Assembly (NCBI GenBank): GCA_002502855.1
Contig: DAQK01000018.1
Span: 1 to 48,399, forward strand
Origin: Methanobacterium sp. UBA279
Lineage (GTDB): Archaea; Methanobacteriota; Methanobacteria; Methanobacteriales; Methanobacteriaceae
Reading direction: 5' to 3'
Length of the DNA stretch: 48,399 nt
This document shows, piece by piece, positions 8,531-18,845 of the stretch. The position numbers and the translations under genes were made by a program. Each line of letters begins with the position of its first letter. Within the stretch, counting starts at the first letter, position 1. Below the pieces are notes generated by a model. That model was not told the origin of the DNA. It was given only the letters and a program-made list of their open reading frames with translations, and did not search any database.

Positions 8531-9139
8531 CTAGGCACGAACAATTCTTACCACCCTTTCCGGGGTGATTATCATATTTATTTTTCGGTCATGTGGTTCC
8601 AGAGGTATTTTATCTACAATCTGAGCTTCATGGACTGTGGTTATTATTGGTGTTTTTCCAGTAATAGCCTTTTCATCTAAAAGGTGTTCTATCTCCTGGT
8701 CTGCGTATCCTCCACCCTTTCCCAGTCTCCCACCAGTAAGATCGACTGCCACGGAACCTTCCACCACCAAGTCTACCGTGGGAAAATCAACCAATGTTCT
8801 ACCAAACTGGAAGGCGCCTTTAATGGTGGAAGCCTTACTTTCCCGGCCAGAAGCATCCCCCGGGCCGATGTATAGATATCCATGCTTTAGTTTAGGGGAT
8901 GCCATAATCAATGCCTTACCATCCCGGAGGGCGTATTCGCGCACCTTTCTCTGAGCCTGATCCGGACTGGAGAACACCACCCGGGAATCCTTCCATTCTG
9001 GAGTGTTCCTGAGCATATTAGCAGCCTTAAGTGCCCCTTTGAAATTGGGGATTCTACCATAATCAGTTTTCCGGTGGGTAAATCCCTTCTCTCCCAGGAG
9101 ATTCCAGATTTCTTCCCTTAATTTCCCTTTATCATCCAT
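8531..9139 (-). CDS. 5-formyltetrahydrofolate cyclo-ligase family protein
   Basis: The 202-residue protein carries the family's C-terminal signature VDLTGGRLGKGGGYADQEIE (sugar-phosphate/nucleotide-binding G-rich loop), and an N-terminal LREEIWNLL helix. Bacterial and eukaryotic members convert 5-formyl-THF to 5,10-methenyl-THF with ATP; in methanogens using tetrahydromethanopterin the true substrate is uncertain, and archaeal members are closer to the MTHFSD branch. Length is normal. It is a single minus-strand gene, convergent with the hypothetical gene at 8152 and divergent from HMG-CoA synthase. Confidence 0.8.
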   Translation of the reverse strand: MDDKGKLREEIWNLLGEKGFTHRKTDYGRIPNFKGALKAANMLRNTPEWKDSRVVFSSPDQAQRKVREYALRDGKALIMASPKLKHGYLYIGPGDASGRESKASTIKGAFQFGRTLVDFPTVDLVVEGSVAVDLTGGRLGKGGGYADQEIEHLLDEKAITGKTPIITTVHEAQIVDKIPLEPHDRKINMIITPERVVRIVRA

Positions 9140-9308
9140 TTATATTCCTCATTTACAGATTAGATAAGTTTTAAACATTAAATTCTTAGGAAATTTCCCA
9201 TAATATTTATAAGGATGGAGGCAGTAAAATACATTTAATATTTTCTAAATATTTTCTTCTGGATTTTAAAATTAACATCCCAAAATTATTCAATCCGAAT
9301 TAAACAAA

Positions 9309-9318
9309 GGTATAAAAG
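9309..9318 (+). promoter_or_regulatory. TATA box of the HMG-CoA synthase operon
   Basis: ggtataaaag at about 9309-9318 is a good archaeal box A, placed to start transcription near 9337-9340, about 15 bases before ATG 9355. A GTGAT ribosome binding site (about 9346-9350) lies within that leader. A second TATA-like element, atatttataag, occurs at about 9204-9214. Confidence 0.55.
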
Positions 9319-9354
9319 ATTAATCAAGAATTAATTCTAAAGAGTAGTGATTTA

Positions 9355-10410
9355 ATGGCAGGAATAGTAGGATATGGAATTTATATTCCTTCATATAGGA
9401 TAAAAGTTGAAGAGATAGCCAAGATATGGGGAGATAACCCTAAGGCTATTTCCAGGGGACTGGTTGTGCAGGAAAAATCTGTACCCGGTCCAGATGAAGA
9501 TACAGCAACGATATCAGTCGAAGCTGCAAGAAACGCGCTTAAAAGGGCTGCTATCGACCCTCATAAAATTGGTGCCATCTACGTGGGATCAGAATCCCAC
9601 CCCTACGCAGTCAAACCTACGGCCACCATCGTAGCCGATGCAGTGGAGGCCACACCCAACCTCACCGCGGCAGACCTGGAGTTTGCATGTAAAGCAGGAA
9701 CCGCGGGTATGCAGATCTGCATGGGCTTGGTTGATTCTGGTCAGGTAGAATATGGGCTTGCCGTAGGGGCAGATACAGCACAGGGCGCCCCCAGTGATGC
9801 TTTAGAATATACAGCATCTGCAGGAGGAGCTGCCTATTTAATAGGAAAAGAGGATACAGTTGCTGACTTCGAGGGGACCTGCAGTTACACCACGGACACT
9901 CCTGACTTCTACAGGCGTGAGGGAAAACCCTACCCCGAGCATGGGGGAAGATTCACCGGTGAACCGGCTTACTTCAAACACGTGTTGTCCGGTGCAAAAG
10001 CTCTCTTCGACCAGATGGGCACTGAAGCTTCAGATTATGATCATGCGATTTTCCACCAGCCCAATGGAAAGTTCTACATCCGCGCAGCCAGGAAATTAGG
10101 ATTTACAGAAGAACAGTACAAAACAGGACTTCTAACACCATACATTGGAAACACTTACTCTGGTGCAACACCATTAGGTTTAGCAGCAGTACTGGATATA
10201 GCAGAGCCAGGTGACAGAATAATGGCAGTTTCCTATGGTTCCGGTGCAGGAAGCGATGCATTCTCTATCAAAGTCAACGATAAGATAGAAGAAAAGAGGG
10301 AACTGGCACCTAAAGTCCGGGATATGATGGAGAAGAAACACTATGTTGATTACGCGGTTTACGCTAAGTTTAAAGGAAAATTACGAATGGCAGGTTTAAC
10401 CCAAGACTAA
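9355..10410 (+). CDS. hydroxymethylglutaryl-CoA synthase (archaeal type)
   Basis: This 351-residue thiolase-fold enzyme condenses acetoacetyl-CoA with acetyl-CoA to HMG-CoA, the second step of the mevalonate route to archaeal isoprenoid lipids. The catalytic cysteine lies in LEFACKAGTAGMQ, and the conserved His in AIFHQPNGKFY; the GYGIYIPSYRI start is typical of archaeal members. The thiolase that supplies acetoacetyl-CoA is encoded 21 bases downstream, so the two form an operon. In other methanogens these two enzymes form a channelling complex with a DUF35 protein, but no DUF35 gene is seen next to them here. Confidence 0.95.
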   Translation: MAGIVGYGIYIPSYRIKVEEIAKIWGDNPKAISRGLVVQEKSVPGPDEDTATISVEAARNALKRAAIDPHKIGAIYVGSESHPYAVKPTATIVADAVEATPNLTAADLEFACKAGTAGMQICMGLVDSGQVEYGLAVGADTAQGAPSDALEYTASAGGAAYLIGKEDTVADFEGTCSYTTDTPDFYRREGKPYPEHGGRFTGEPAYFKHVLSGAKALFDQMGTEASDYDHAIFHQPNGKFYIRAARKLGFTEEQYKTGLLTPYIGNTYSGATPLGLAAVLDIAEPGDRIMAVSYGSGAGSDAFSIKVNDKIEEKRELAPKVRDMMEKKHYVDYAVYAKFKGKLRMAGLTQD

Positions 10411-10431
10411 TTCTTTTTGAGGAGGAATTTC

Positions 10432-11583
10432 ATGAGAGACGTTGCAATTATAGGCGTGTACCAGACTAAATTCGGAGAGCTCTGGGACACATCATTTAGA
10501 GATTTAATAACTGAGGCAGGGATAAGAGCCATAGTCGATGCCGGTATTGAAGGACAGGACCTGGAGGCCATGTTCATAGGTAACATGTCCGCCGGGCTTT
10601 TCGTGGAACAAGAACACATAGCATCCCTGATAGCAGACCAGGTAGGTCTAAATCCCGTGCCATGCACCCGGGTGGAGGCAGCCTGTGCATCGGGAGGATT
10701 AGCCCTTAGAAACGGTATAATGGCGGTTGCATCCGGATTTAATGACATAGTAGTATCCGCTGGTGTGGAGAAGATGACCGACGTGGTAGACCCTACACCG
10801 GTGATTTCTACAGCGGCAGACCAGGAATGGGAAGTACAACAGGGAGCGAATTTCCCATCATTATACGCCATGATGGCCCGCAGACACATGCACGAATACG
10901 GCACCACCAGGGAACAGCTCGCTATCTTCAGCGTGGTAAACCACAAAAATGGGGCATTAAACCCCCTGGCCCAGTTTCCCATGGAGATCACAGTTGATCA
11001 GGTGTTGAATTCAAGCATGGTGGCAGACCCGTTAAGACTACTGGACTGTTCACCCGTAACCGATGGCGCAGCGGCAGTGGTGCTCTGCCCCGCAGAAGAT
11101 GCTCATAAATACAGCGACACCCCTATATACGTTAAAGGGTCTGGCCAGGCTTCTGGAACCATAGCCCTCCATGAGCGAAGGGACATCACCACCATCGACT
11201 CCACAGTCCACGCCGCCAAGAGAGCCTACAAGATGGCTGGTCTACAGCCAAAGGACATAGACCTGGCAGAGGTGCATGACTGTTTCAGCATAAACGGTAT
11301 ACTGGCCATAGAAGACCTGGGATTTGTAGAAAAAGGAGAGGGTGGTCCTGCTGTTGAAGATGGTCTAACTGAGCGTGATGGACAGATACCAATCAACACA
11401 TCCGGAGGCCTGAAATCCAGGGGACACCCACTGGGAGCAACGGGTATAGCCCAGGCAGCTGAGATAGTCTGGCAGTTACGTGGCGAAGCCGGTAAAAGAC
11501 AGGTCGAAGGTGCAGAGATTGGAATGACCCACAACATTGGTGGAACCGGTGGAACAGCTGCGGTTCATATATTCTCCAATTAA
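10432..11583 (+). CDS. acetyl-CoA C-acetyltransferase (SCP-x-like thiolase)
   Basis: This thiolase makes acetoacetyl-CoA from two acetyl-CoA for the adjacent HMG-CoA synthase. Visible motifs are the nucleophile Cys in VEAACASGGLA, the His of SRGHPLGATG, and HNIGGTGG near the C-terminus, where archaeal/SCP-x-like thiolases carry His instead of the second Cys. I chose ATG 10432 (about 383 residues) because GAGGAGG lies 5-6 bases before it; an upstream in-frame TTG at 10417 overlaps that site. The gene is the second of the HMGS operon, with an AT-rich untranslated tail after the stop. Confidence 0.92.
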   Translation: MRDVAIIGVYQTKFGELWDTSFRDLITEAGIRAIVDAGIEGQDLEAMFIGNMSAGLFVEQEHIASLIADQVGLNPVPCTRVEAACASGGLALRNGIMAVASGFNDIVVSAGVEKMTDVVDPTPVISTAADQEWEVQQGANFPSLYAMMARRHMHEYGTTREQLAIFSVVNHKNGALNPLAQFPMEITVDQVLNSSMVADPLRLLDCSPVTDGAAAVVLCPAEDAHKYSDTPIYVKGSGQASGTIALHERRDITTIDSTVHAAKRAYKMAGLQPKDIDLAEVHDCFSINGILAIEDLGFVEKGEGGPAVEDGLTERDGQIPINTSGGLKSRGHPLGATGIAQAAEIVWQLRGEAGKRQVEGAEIGMTHNIGGTGGTAAVHIFSN

Positions 11584-11828
11584 GAGATAAAATTTATTAT
11601 TGATGGTTATATTTTTTTTAACCTTTCTTTAATTAACAAAATTTAAAAAATAATAATTTTTGTATTCTAATCTTTTTCACCCCCCCACATTTCACAGTTG
11701 TCTGAAAATTTATCTGTTCTTCCATTTTTTTTACACCCGGGTATTAAATAAATTATCATCCAGGTCATTTCTTTTTAGAGATGCGTTTGTTCCATTGTGG
11801 ATAATAGGAGTTGACAGGTCAAGTTTCA

Positions 11829-12030
11829 TCAATTATACATTTCCGTAAGTTTCGCCTCGAAGCGTTCTTCGCAGGACGCATCTAAAGGAATAGTTCCTTC
11901 CTGCTTTGCCTTCATGATCTCCACAATCAGATTGTTCATCGGGGTGGGGACTCTGTACTTTTTGCCGGTGGCAACCACAACACCGTTGATTGCGTCAATT
12001 TCGCACCTTCTGCCCTTCTGCAGGTCCTGT
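11829..12030 (-). pseudogene. C-terminal fragment of a ketopantoate reductase (ApbA/PanE) family gene
   Basis: Minus-strand translation gives QKGRRCEIDAINGVVVATG followed by KKYRVPTPMNNLIVEIM and ends at a TGA (11829-11831). The EIDAINGxVV...VPTPxN block is the C-terminal signature of 2-dehydropantoate 2-reductases. Only about 65 residues remain; the Rossmann domain and the start are missing. It is fused at about 12030 to a decayed SDR gene in the same direction, so the junction looks like a deletion that joined two neighbouring genes. From 11584 to 11828 I see no gene beyond a 34-codon frame after this stop and AT-rich DNA. Confidence 0.8.
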
Positions 12031-12334
12031 CCTCAGATTGCCCCATCATTCCTACGCCCGCATTATTAAACAAATAATCCAGGCGGCCGAACTCATTTAC
12101 ACAGTCATCAACCATTTTTTGGACTGTATCTGCGCTGGTGATATCCACTGCTGCAAATTGAGCATTCTAATACTTGCTAAAGGATTGTTTTGCTTTCAAA
12201 ACACTTTCCTGACGGCTGCCGATTACCTAAACATTATGAACCGCGTTTAAGCAATGTTTTCTGATAAAGCATAGCCAATACCAGAAGTTCCTCCAGTTAC
12301 AATTATAATTTTTCCTTCAAAATGTGTCTGTCAT
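12031..12334 (-). pseudogene. N-terminal fragment of a short-chain dehydrogenase/reductase, frameshifted
   Basis: From an ATG at 12334 (minus strand) the pieces read MTD, then after a one-base shift HFEGKIIIVTGGTSGIGYAL with the NAD(P)-binding TGxxxGIG motif, then a stop, and in a further frame VDITSADTVQKMVDDCVNEF and YLFNNAGVG with the SDR NNAG motif. The catalytic Tyr-x-x-x-Lys half is absent: the gene stops at the junction with the ketopantoate reductase fragment. It lies downstream of the intact TetR gene on the same strand, so it was probably that regulator's target. Confidence 0.82.
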
Positions 12335-12575
12335 GAATATCGTCTCTAAATCATCTTTTCATCTGTTTTTTTTTACTTCACTTGTACGATAGTCAATATA
12401 GCATCTTATAAGTTGCCATAGTCATTATGGAACTAGTTGATATTCATATATAAAAGGTTGTTAAATTATCATGAAAATTAACGATTATTTATTAATAATT
12501 TAGGAAAGAGTCAGTTTTACAAAGTTAAAATTAAAAAAACTTTTTATTTTAAAGATCTAAGATTTTTCCTGGGAT

Positions 12576-13133
12576 TTATTCAATGCACAGGGAAAGATTA
12601 TGAATATATTTATCTAAAATTTTTTCCCTGTTCATGTCCTGGTGTCCATGGTACTTTGCAAGATTTAACATGTATATGAATGAGAATATGTCAAGTGTGA
12701 ACGTAGGAAAATCTATTTTATCTCGGGGGATATGCTTTTCAATATATTTAGAGAAGTTATAGATACTTTCTTGCATAATCTGTTCAACTGTTTTTCTGTC
12801 CTGATTAAAGGCTAAGTTAAAGAATTCAAAATTATTCCAGACAAATTCAGACAGATTTCTAACACAAGCATCTAGAAAGTCCCGGGGTTCTTCAAATTCC
12901 TTATCAATAAAAACAAGTGAAGATACATCTTCATTCAATTTCTCCATGCCATAAATCATAACCTGGTCATAAAGATTCTGTTTAGTTTTAAACTTTGTAT
13001 ATAAAGTCATCTCAGTAAAACCAGCTTCAGCCGCTATAACCCGAGTTGTAGCGCCAGCATAACCCTTTTCACTAAACAATTTTAAAGCGGCATCTAAAAT
13101 TTTCTGTCCAGTTTCATCAGTCATATAAATCAA
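12576..13133 (-). CDS. TetR/AcrR family transcriptional regulator
   Basis: The 185-residue protein begins with a TetR helix-turn-helix: ILDAALKLFSEKGYAGATTR, VIAAEAGFTEMTLYTKFKTK, then NLYDQV. The C-terminal ligand-binding domain is divergent and helical. TetR proteins usually repress a neighbouring gene and release DNA on binding a small ligand. Its likely former target, the SDR gene downstream on the same strand, is now a pseudogene, which makes it an orphan regulator. An inverted repeat 38 bases upstream (13171-13187) may be its own operator. Confidence 0.88.
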   Translation of the reverse strand: MIYMTDETGQKILDAALKLFSEKGYAGATTRVIAAEAGFTEMTLYTKFKTKQNLYDQVMIYGMEKLNEDVSSLVFIDKEFEEPRDFLDACVRNLSEFVWNNFEFFNLAFNQDRKTVEQIMQESIYNFSKYIEKHIPRDKIDFPTFTLDIFSFIYMLNLAKYHGHQDMNREKILDKYIHNLSLCIE

Positions 13134-13170
13134 CTATTATAATTTTTTAGTCCCTTAGATTTTTCTCACT

Positions 13171-13187
13171 AGGAAAATATTTTTCCT
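13171..13187. promoter_or_regulatory. inverted repeat, candidate TetR operator
   Basis: aggaaaa-tat-ttttcct is a perfect 7-bp inverted repeat with a 3-base spacer, 38 bases upstream of the TetR start. Size and position fit an operator for autoregulation. Its low complexity means it could also be chance in AT-rich DNA. Confidence 0.4.
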
Positions 13188-13220
13188 TTTATTTTTATGT
13201 GTTTAGATGTATTTATTTGA

Positions 13221-13400
13221 GTGAAAAAGATGAAATATCCTTTAAATATCAGTAAAGAAGACTCAACTTACATTTTATTGGAGAAAATATTTAATATTAT
13301 TGGTTCCCAGAAAGTTAAAAAACTATATGGCTTCAAAGCCGTGGGAAATCTCTCAAAAATTTATAGAATTTTGCGGTTAATAGCAGTGTCTTTCTTTTAA
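13221..13400 (+). CDS. small ORF, possibly a transposase N-terminal remnant
   Basis: A frame from GTG 13221 (or ATG 13230) to TAA 13400 gives 59 or 56 residues: ISKEDSTYILLEKIFNIIG, SQKVKKLYGFKAV, then a hydrophobic end RILRLIAVSFF. No ribosome binding site is evident. The pattern loosely resembles the start of some archaeal transposases, but I cannot name a family. The rest of the gap between TetR and thermosome (13401-13632) is AT-rich; it contains a TATA-like gatttataag near 13414-13423 and no convincing gene. Confidence 0.25.
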   Translation: MKKMKYPLNISKEDSTYILLEKIFNIIGSQKVKKLYGFKAVGNLSKIYRILRLIAVSFF

Positions 13401-13610
13401 ACACTAGAAAAAAAGATTTATAAGGGAGTTTTTCGTGTCTTTAGGTGGTTTTTATATTAGATTTAAAGCAACAAATGGTGATTGAATATGAATTTGTTGA
13501 TGTGCGTTGCCATTTAATCTATAGAACTCTATATGAATTGCTAAATATTCTTTAAAATAAAAATTGCAAAATTGAACTGCAAAAATTTCCTTAAAATAAA
13601 AATAAAATTG

Positions 13611-13628
13611 AAGGCAAAAAATTGCCTT
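13611..13628 (-). terminator. hairpin terminator after the thermosome gene
   Basis: aaggcaa-aaaa-ttgcctt forms a perfect 7-bp stem five bases beyond the thermosome stop. Read on the minus strand it is followed by a T-rich run (caattttatttttatttt), which suits archaeal termination. Confidence 0.6.
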
Positions 13629-13632
13629 TAAC

Positions 13633-15270
<1,638 letters not shown>

Positions 15271-15315
15271 ATTAATCACCTCTTTTGTATAGTAATTTAA
15301 CGATGGGTTTAAGGT

Positions 15316-15323
15316 TATATAAA
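15316..15323 (-). promoter_or_regulatory. TATA box of the thermosome gene
   Basis: On the minus strand this reads TTTATATA, the exact archaeal box A, with AAACTA-type purine-rich sequence just upstream as a BRE. The expected start of transcription is near 15293, giving a short leader of about 20 bases before GTG 15270. Confidence 0.75.
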
Positions 15324-15455
15324 TAGTTTGCGTATGGGGGGATTATATTAACAATAATTAATAACTTCTAAAATATGGGGAACTGATAACTCGTCCCAGT
15401 ACAGGATATTGAATTCAAAACCAGATATTTATTCAAAAATAAGTGGTAAATTACC

Positions 15456-15956
15456 TTATTTGTCTATCTTCTGCCAGTATACTTCATCATCCTTCTGGTA
15501 AGACTCAAAGTAACCTTTTCTCTCCAGGTTACGTATTATGTGTTCGAAATTTTCACTGGAAAGTTCACTGAAACCGATTTCAGTTATATGTGTGTACAGG
15601 TTTTCCAGGGTGTCCTCTTCTTTGGGTAAAAGTTGATACACCTGCGACTGGAAGGAGGTCAGGTCTTTTTTGGGTTTGGCAGTGAGGGCGTTGAAGTGGT
15701 ACCTGATTATCTCTAGTTCTTCCAGCTTCTGGTCTTTCTTCTCCAGTAACTCCTGGAGATTGTTGATCTCCTTTTCCTTTTCCAGTAATTTACTTTCCAC
15801 GTCTTCTTTAAGTTCTAAAAGAGCTCTTTCATCACCAGCTTTAGATGATTCCTTCTGGCATTTCTTAAGCTCAATCTTGAGTTTACTTATCTCCAGAAGA
15901 CAGGCCTTCACCAGCTGCCTCAACTGTTCGTTGTCCTCGTTCTTTAACAATCCCAT
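15456..15956 (-). CDS. hypothetical coiled-coil protein with a possible winged-helix end
   Basis: Residues 1-90 of 166 are a long charged coiled coil (LLEKEKEINNLQELLEKKDQ and similar heptads). Residues from about 100 (FQSQVYQLLPKEEDTLENLY through FEHIIRNLERKGYFESYQK) look like a winged-helix domain with a wing at the end. It could be a DNA-binding or structural protein; no family is recognised. It stands alone, with long AT-rich gaps on both sides. Confidence 0.6.
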   Translation of the reverse strand: MGLLKNEDNEQLRQLVKACLLEISKLKIELKKCQKESSKAGDERALLELKEDVESKLLEKEKEINNLQELLEKKDQKLEELEIIRYHFNALTAKPKKDLTSFQSQVYQLLPKEEDTLENLYTHITEIGFSELSSENFEHIIRNLERKGYFESYQKDDEVYWQKIDK

Positions 15957-16121
15957 CGTACCACTGTATTAAATTATATAGTAATTGCCTTTTAAAGTTT
16001 AGTATTAGGTCCTTTAAAGCATTATTCTGATTTTAAATAGAAATGATGGTAAAATAGTTATATTCAATAAATATCTAGATTGTTATTTTATTTAAATTTA
16101 AAAATAGATGTTTATGTAAAT

Positions 16122-17606
16122 TTATTTAACTGTCTGGAACTGGAAACTGTAACTGGCTTTAAGATTGTTTCCTGTAGCATCCTTCACTGCACTGGCCGGT
16201 ATATAAACTTGGTAAACGTTATTCCTCAAACGGCTGTAGGTCATCTTCACCGTTAACGTTTTCCCGCTGATGGCCTTCGGTGCCAGGGATACCTTTTTAC
16301 CGGTGGTTAAGTTTTTGATATAGATTCCAGAGAAATTGGCACCGGACTTTATGTTCTTACTGAAGGTGATGGTGACTGCAGAGGTAAGAGAAATGCCCGT
16401 CGCTTTATTGGCTGGTTTGGTACTGGAAACTTTAGGGGAAACAGTATCTGGTGTGGTGCTAAATGAGTAAGAGTAAGCTAAAACTAAATTGTCTCCCGAC
16501 CCATCTTTAACTGCACCGGCTGGTATATATACTTGATAAACGTTGTTTTTTATGCGGCTGGATGCCATCTTCAAGGTTAAAGTATTTCCACTGATGGCCT
16601 TCGGTGCCAGGGATACCTTTTTACCGGTGGTTAAGTTTTTGATATAGATTCCAGAGAAATTGGCACCGGACTTTATGTTCTTACTGAAGGTGATGGTGAC
16701 TGCAGAGGTAAGAGGAACCCCTAAGGCGTCTTTTGCCGGATTTGTGGAGATTATTTTGGGTCCGTAGGAGTCGGCCGGGAAACCCAGATAGTTAACAGCG
16801 GCCTGGATCATCTTATATTCTACGTTGGCTGAGGTCATGGTGGGGGTAGAGTCTCTTTCTACTTCCAATGTTATGGTGTTGATACCATACTTCTTTGCAC
16901 AATTACGTACCATACCTATATCATCTGCACCATTGGTGGAAATATAACAGCCGGTTTTAGATTTGATATGGTTACTCCAGTTCTTTTCCTTGACCGTTAT
17001 GGTGGATGGATTACTTACAAATATATACCCTTTAGAACCTACTTGACTACCAGAATGCACATCCAGCAGATACTGAACCCCGTTATTTCTGGCGAACTGG
17101 ATTATGTTATAGCCCGGAGTTCCCTTTTTATTTGCAATTCGATTGGGATCCTGTCCTTTGTAGTTACGTGAATTTAAAGCGGTATCTGCGGGTATGGCGA
17201 AAGGAATGATGTACAGGGTGCCGTTGAAACTTTTATTTTTGATATACTCTAGATACTTCATGGTTGCAATATTTGCTTCCTCTTCATTTCCATGAATTCC
17301 GGCGGTTATCAGTAGTTTAGATCCATTACCCTTCCCAAATTTGAGTACTACCGAACCTTTTTTAGCCATATTGGATATCTGGTTACTTAGATATGTTTTA
17401 GGAATATTCTGGCTGATTTCTGGATTATTTAGGACATTTCCACCTAGAGATGTATCAACATATGATATGGTGTAAGTGCTGGTATTTGAGGAATTAGTGG
17501 TAGTAGCTGCACTACTAGCGGGTGTAAAAGCTAAGATAAAGAGTATTAAACATAAAATTATTAAATAGAATCTAAAATTTTCAATGTTAGTGTTAGAATA
17601 TGTCAA
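16122..17606 (-). CDS. secreted M14-like metallohydrolase with two Ig-like (Big_5/SbsA) domains
   Basis: The 494-residue protein starts with a signal peptide-like hydrophobic helix (FYLIILCLILFILAF). A zinc-hydrolase domain follows (about 60-275): ITAGIHGNEEEAN with HxxE, LLDVHSGSQ with the second His, and ITLEVERDSTP with the putative catalytic Glu. Two Ig-like domains (about 285-385 and 395-494) share the pattern ISTNPAKDALGVPLTSAVTI or SSTKPANKATGISLTSAVTI then TFSKNIKSGANFSGIYIKNL. It should act outside the cell, perhaps on pseudomurein-linked peptides; that is inference. The two Ig repeats contain an identical 124-base DNA block, so they were duplicated or gene-converted recently. It is related to the protein at 736-1479. 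Confidence 0.75.
   Translation of the reverse strand: MTYSNTNIENFRFYLIILCLILFILAFTPASSAATTTNSSNTSTYTISYVDTSLGGNVLNNPEISQNIPKTYLSNQISNMAKKGSVVLKFGKGNGSKLLITAGIHGNEEEANIATMKYLEYIKNKSFNGTLYIIPFAIPADTALNSRNYKGQDPNRIANKKGTPGYNIIQFARNNGVQYLLDVHSGSQVGSKGYIFVSNPSTITVKEKNWSNHIKSKTGCYISTNGADDIGMVRNCAKKYGINTITLEVERDSTPTMTSANVEYKMIQAAVNYLGFPADSYGPKIISTNPAKDALGVPLTSAVTITFSKNIKSGANFSGIYIKNLTTGKKVSLAPKAISGNTLTLKMASSRIKNNVYQVYIPAGAVKDGSGDNLVLAYSYSFSTTPDTVSPKVSSTKPANKATGISLTSAVTITFSKNIKSGANFSGIYIKNLTTGKKVSLAPKAISGKTLTVKMTYSRLRNNVYQVYIPASAVKDATGNNLKASYSFQFQTVK
16267..16390. repeat. 124-bp direct repeat, copy A (copy B at 16591-16714)
   Basis: Bases 16267-16390 and 16591-16714 are identical over 124 positions, 324 bases (108 codons) apart, while flanking sequence differs. 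Both lie inside the Ig-like repeats of the secreted M14-like protein. Identity also at third codon positions shows recent duplication or gene conversion. Confidence 0.95.
16591..16714. repeat. 124-bp direct repeat, copy B (copy A at 16267-16390)
   Basis: This is the second copy of the 124-base block. Unequal crossing-over between the copies could gain or lose exactly one Ig-like domain in frame. Confidence 0.95.
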
Positions 17607-17793
17607 GAAATAATCCCCCCACTTGGTTGTGATTTTTTTTTGAACTAATTTATGTTATAATATAATAAACTGATTCATGTTAAATATCTTATGTTTAAAA
17701 ACAAAAATCTTTTTAAGGCAAATTCACCGGGATAAAAAAAGAATTTATCAAAATAAGAAAAGGGAAATATAAAAATCCCGTTACAAGAAACTT

Positions 17794-18840
17794 TTACATT
17801 ATCTCATTGATCAATTCTGCATTGAGTATAGAAGCACCAGCCGCTCCTCGGATGGTGTTGTGTCCTACCAGAACATATTTAAGGCTGTTTTTGAATGCTT
17901 CGTCTTTGCGGATCCTTCCCACGGTAACTGCCATTCCCTTTTCGGCGTTTCTATCCATACGTGGTTGGGGTCTGTTATTTTCTTCTCTGATTATGATTGG
18001 TGGTTGTGGTGCAGAGAAGAGGTCCAGTTTCTGGGGAAGTCCCTGGAATTCCCGTAGGGATTTCTTCACATCATCCACTTCAAAATCATCGGCAAACTCG
18101 ATGAACACTGCCTCGGTATGCCCGTCCAGGACAGCGACCCGGTGGCAGGAGGTGCTTACACCAAAGGTAGCGGGAGTCAAAACTCCATCTTCCAGGTCTC
18201 CCAGGAGTTCCAGGGTTTCGGTTTCCATCTTCTCCTCCTCACCGCCAATGAAGGGCACCAGATTATCCACGATGGCCATGGAGGGTACACCGTCGTATCC
18301 TGCGCCTGATACGGCCTGCATGGTGGAGACGTAAATTCTTTCAATGTCAAATTTATCATATAAAGGTTTAAGGGTCATGGTGAGGGCGATGGTGGAACAG
18401 TTGGGATTGGTCACAATGGATCCTTCCCATCCCCGGTTTTTCTGCTGGATCTCCAGTAGTTCCAGGTGTTCTGGGTTCACCTCGGGGATGACCAGAGGCA
18501 CATCCGGTTCCATACGCATAGCCGCCGCGTTACTAGCCACAGTCATACCGGCCTCTGCAAATTTGGGCTCCACATTTAAAGCTATATTTGCAGGCAATGC
18601 AGAAAATACAATCTCAACATCCTTTACCTCAGCAGGGTCAGTGTCCACTACTTTAATGTCCCGGGCGACTTCTGGAATCGGACTGTCCAGATACCAGGTC
18701 ACGGCGTCTTCATATCTTTTTCCTGCGGATCTCTTTGAGGCGGTAAGTGCAGTTATCTCGAAATCGGGGTGATCCCCCAATAGTTCAATAAAACGCTGAC
18801 CTACCATTCCGGTTGCTCCTAGTACTCCTACATTTACCAT
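17794..18840 (-). CDS. asd: aspartate-semialdehyde dehydrogenase
   Basis: The 348-residue enzyme reduces aspartyl phosphate to aspartate semialdehyde with NADPH, the branch point for lysine, threonine and methionine. It has the Rossmann start VGVLGATGMVGQRFIELL, the catalytic cysteine in IVTNPNCSTIALT, and the conserved SGAGYDGVPS. It is the last gene of the minus-strand lysine cluster. Its start lies only 5 bases after the stop of the inserted PLD gene, so its own ribosome binding site (AGGAGTTAGGT) sits in the end of that gene. Confidence 0.96.
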   Translation of the reverse strand: MVNVGVLGATGMVGQRFIELLGDHPDFEITALTASKRSAGKRYEDAVTWYLDSPIPEVARDIKVVDTDPAEVKDVEIVFSALPANIALNVEPKFAEAGMTVASNAAAMRMEPDVPLVIPEVNPEHLELLEIQQKNRGWEGSIVTNPNCSTIALTMTLKPLYDKFDIERIYVSTMQAVSGAGYDGVPSMAIVDNLVPFIGGEEEKMETETLELLGDLEDGVLTPATFGVSTSCHRVAVLDGHTEAVFIEFADDFEVDDVKKSLREFQGLPQKLDLFSAPQPPIIIREENNRPQPRMDRNAEKGMAVTVGRIRKDEAFKNSLKYVLVGHNTIRGAAGASILNAELINEIM

Positions 18841-18845
18841 TTTAC

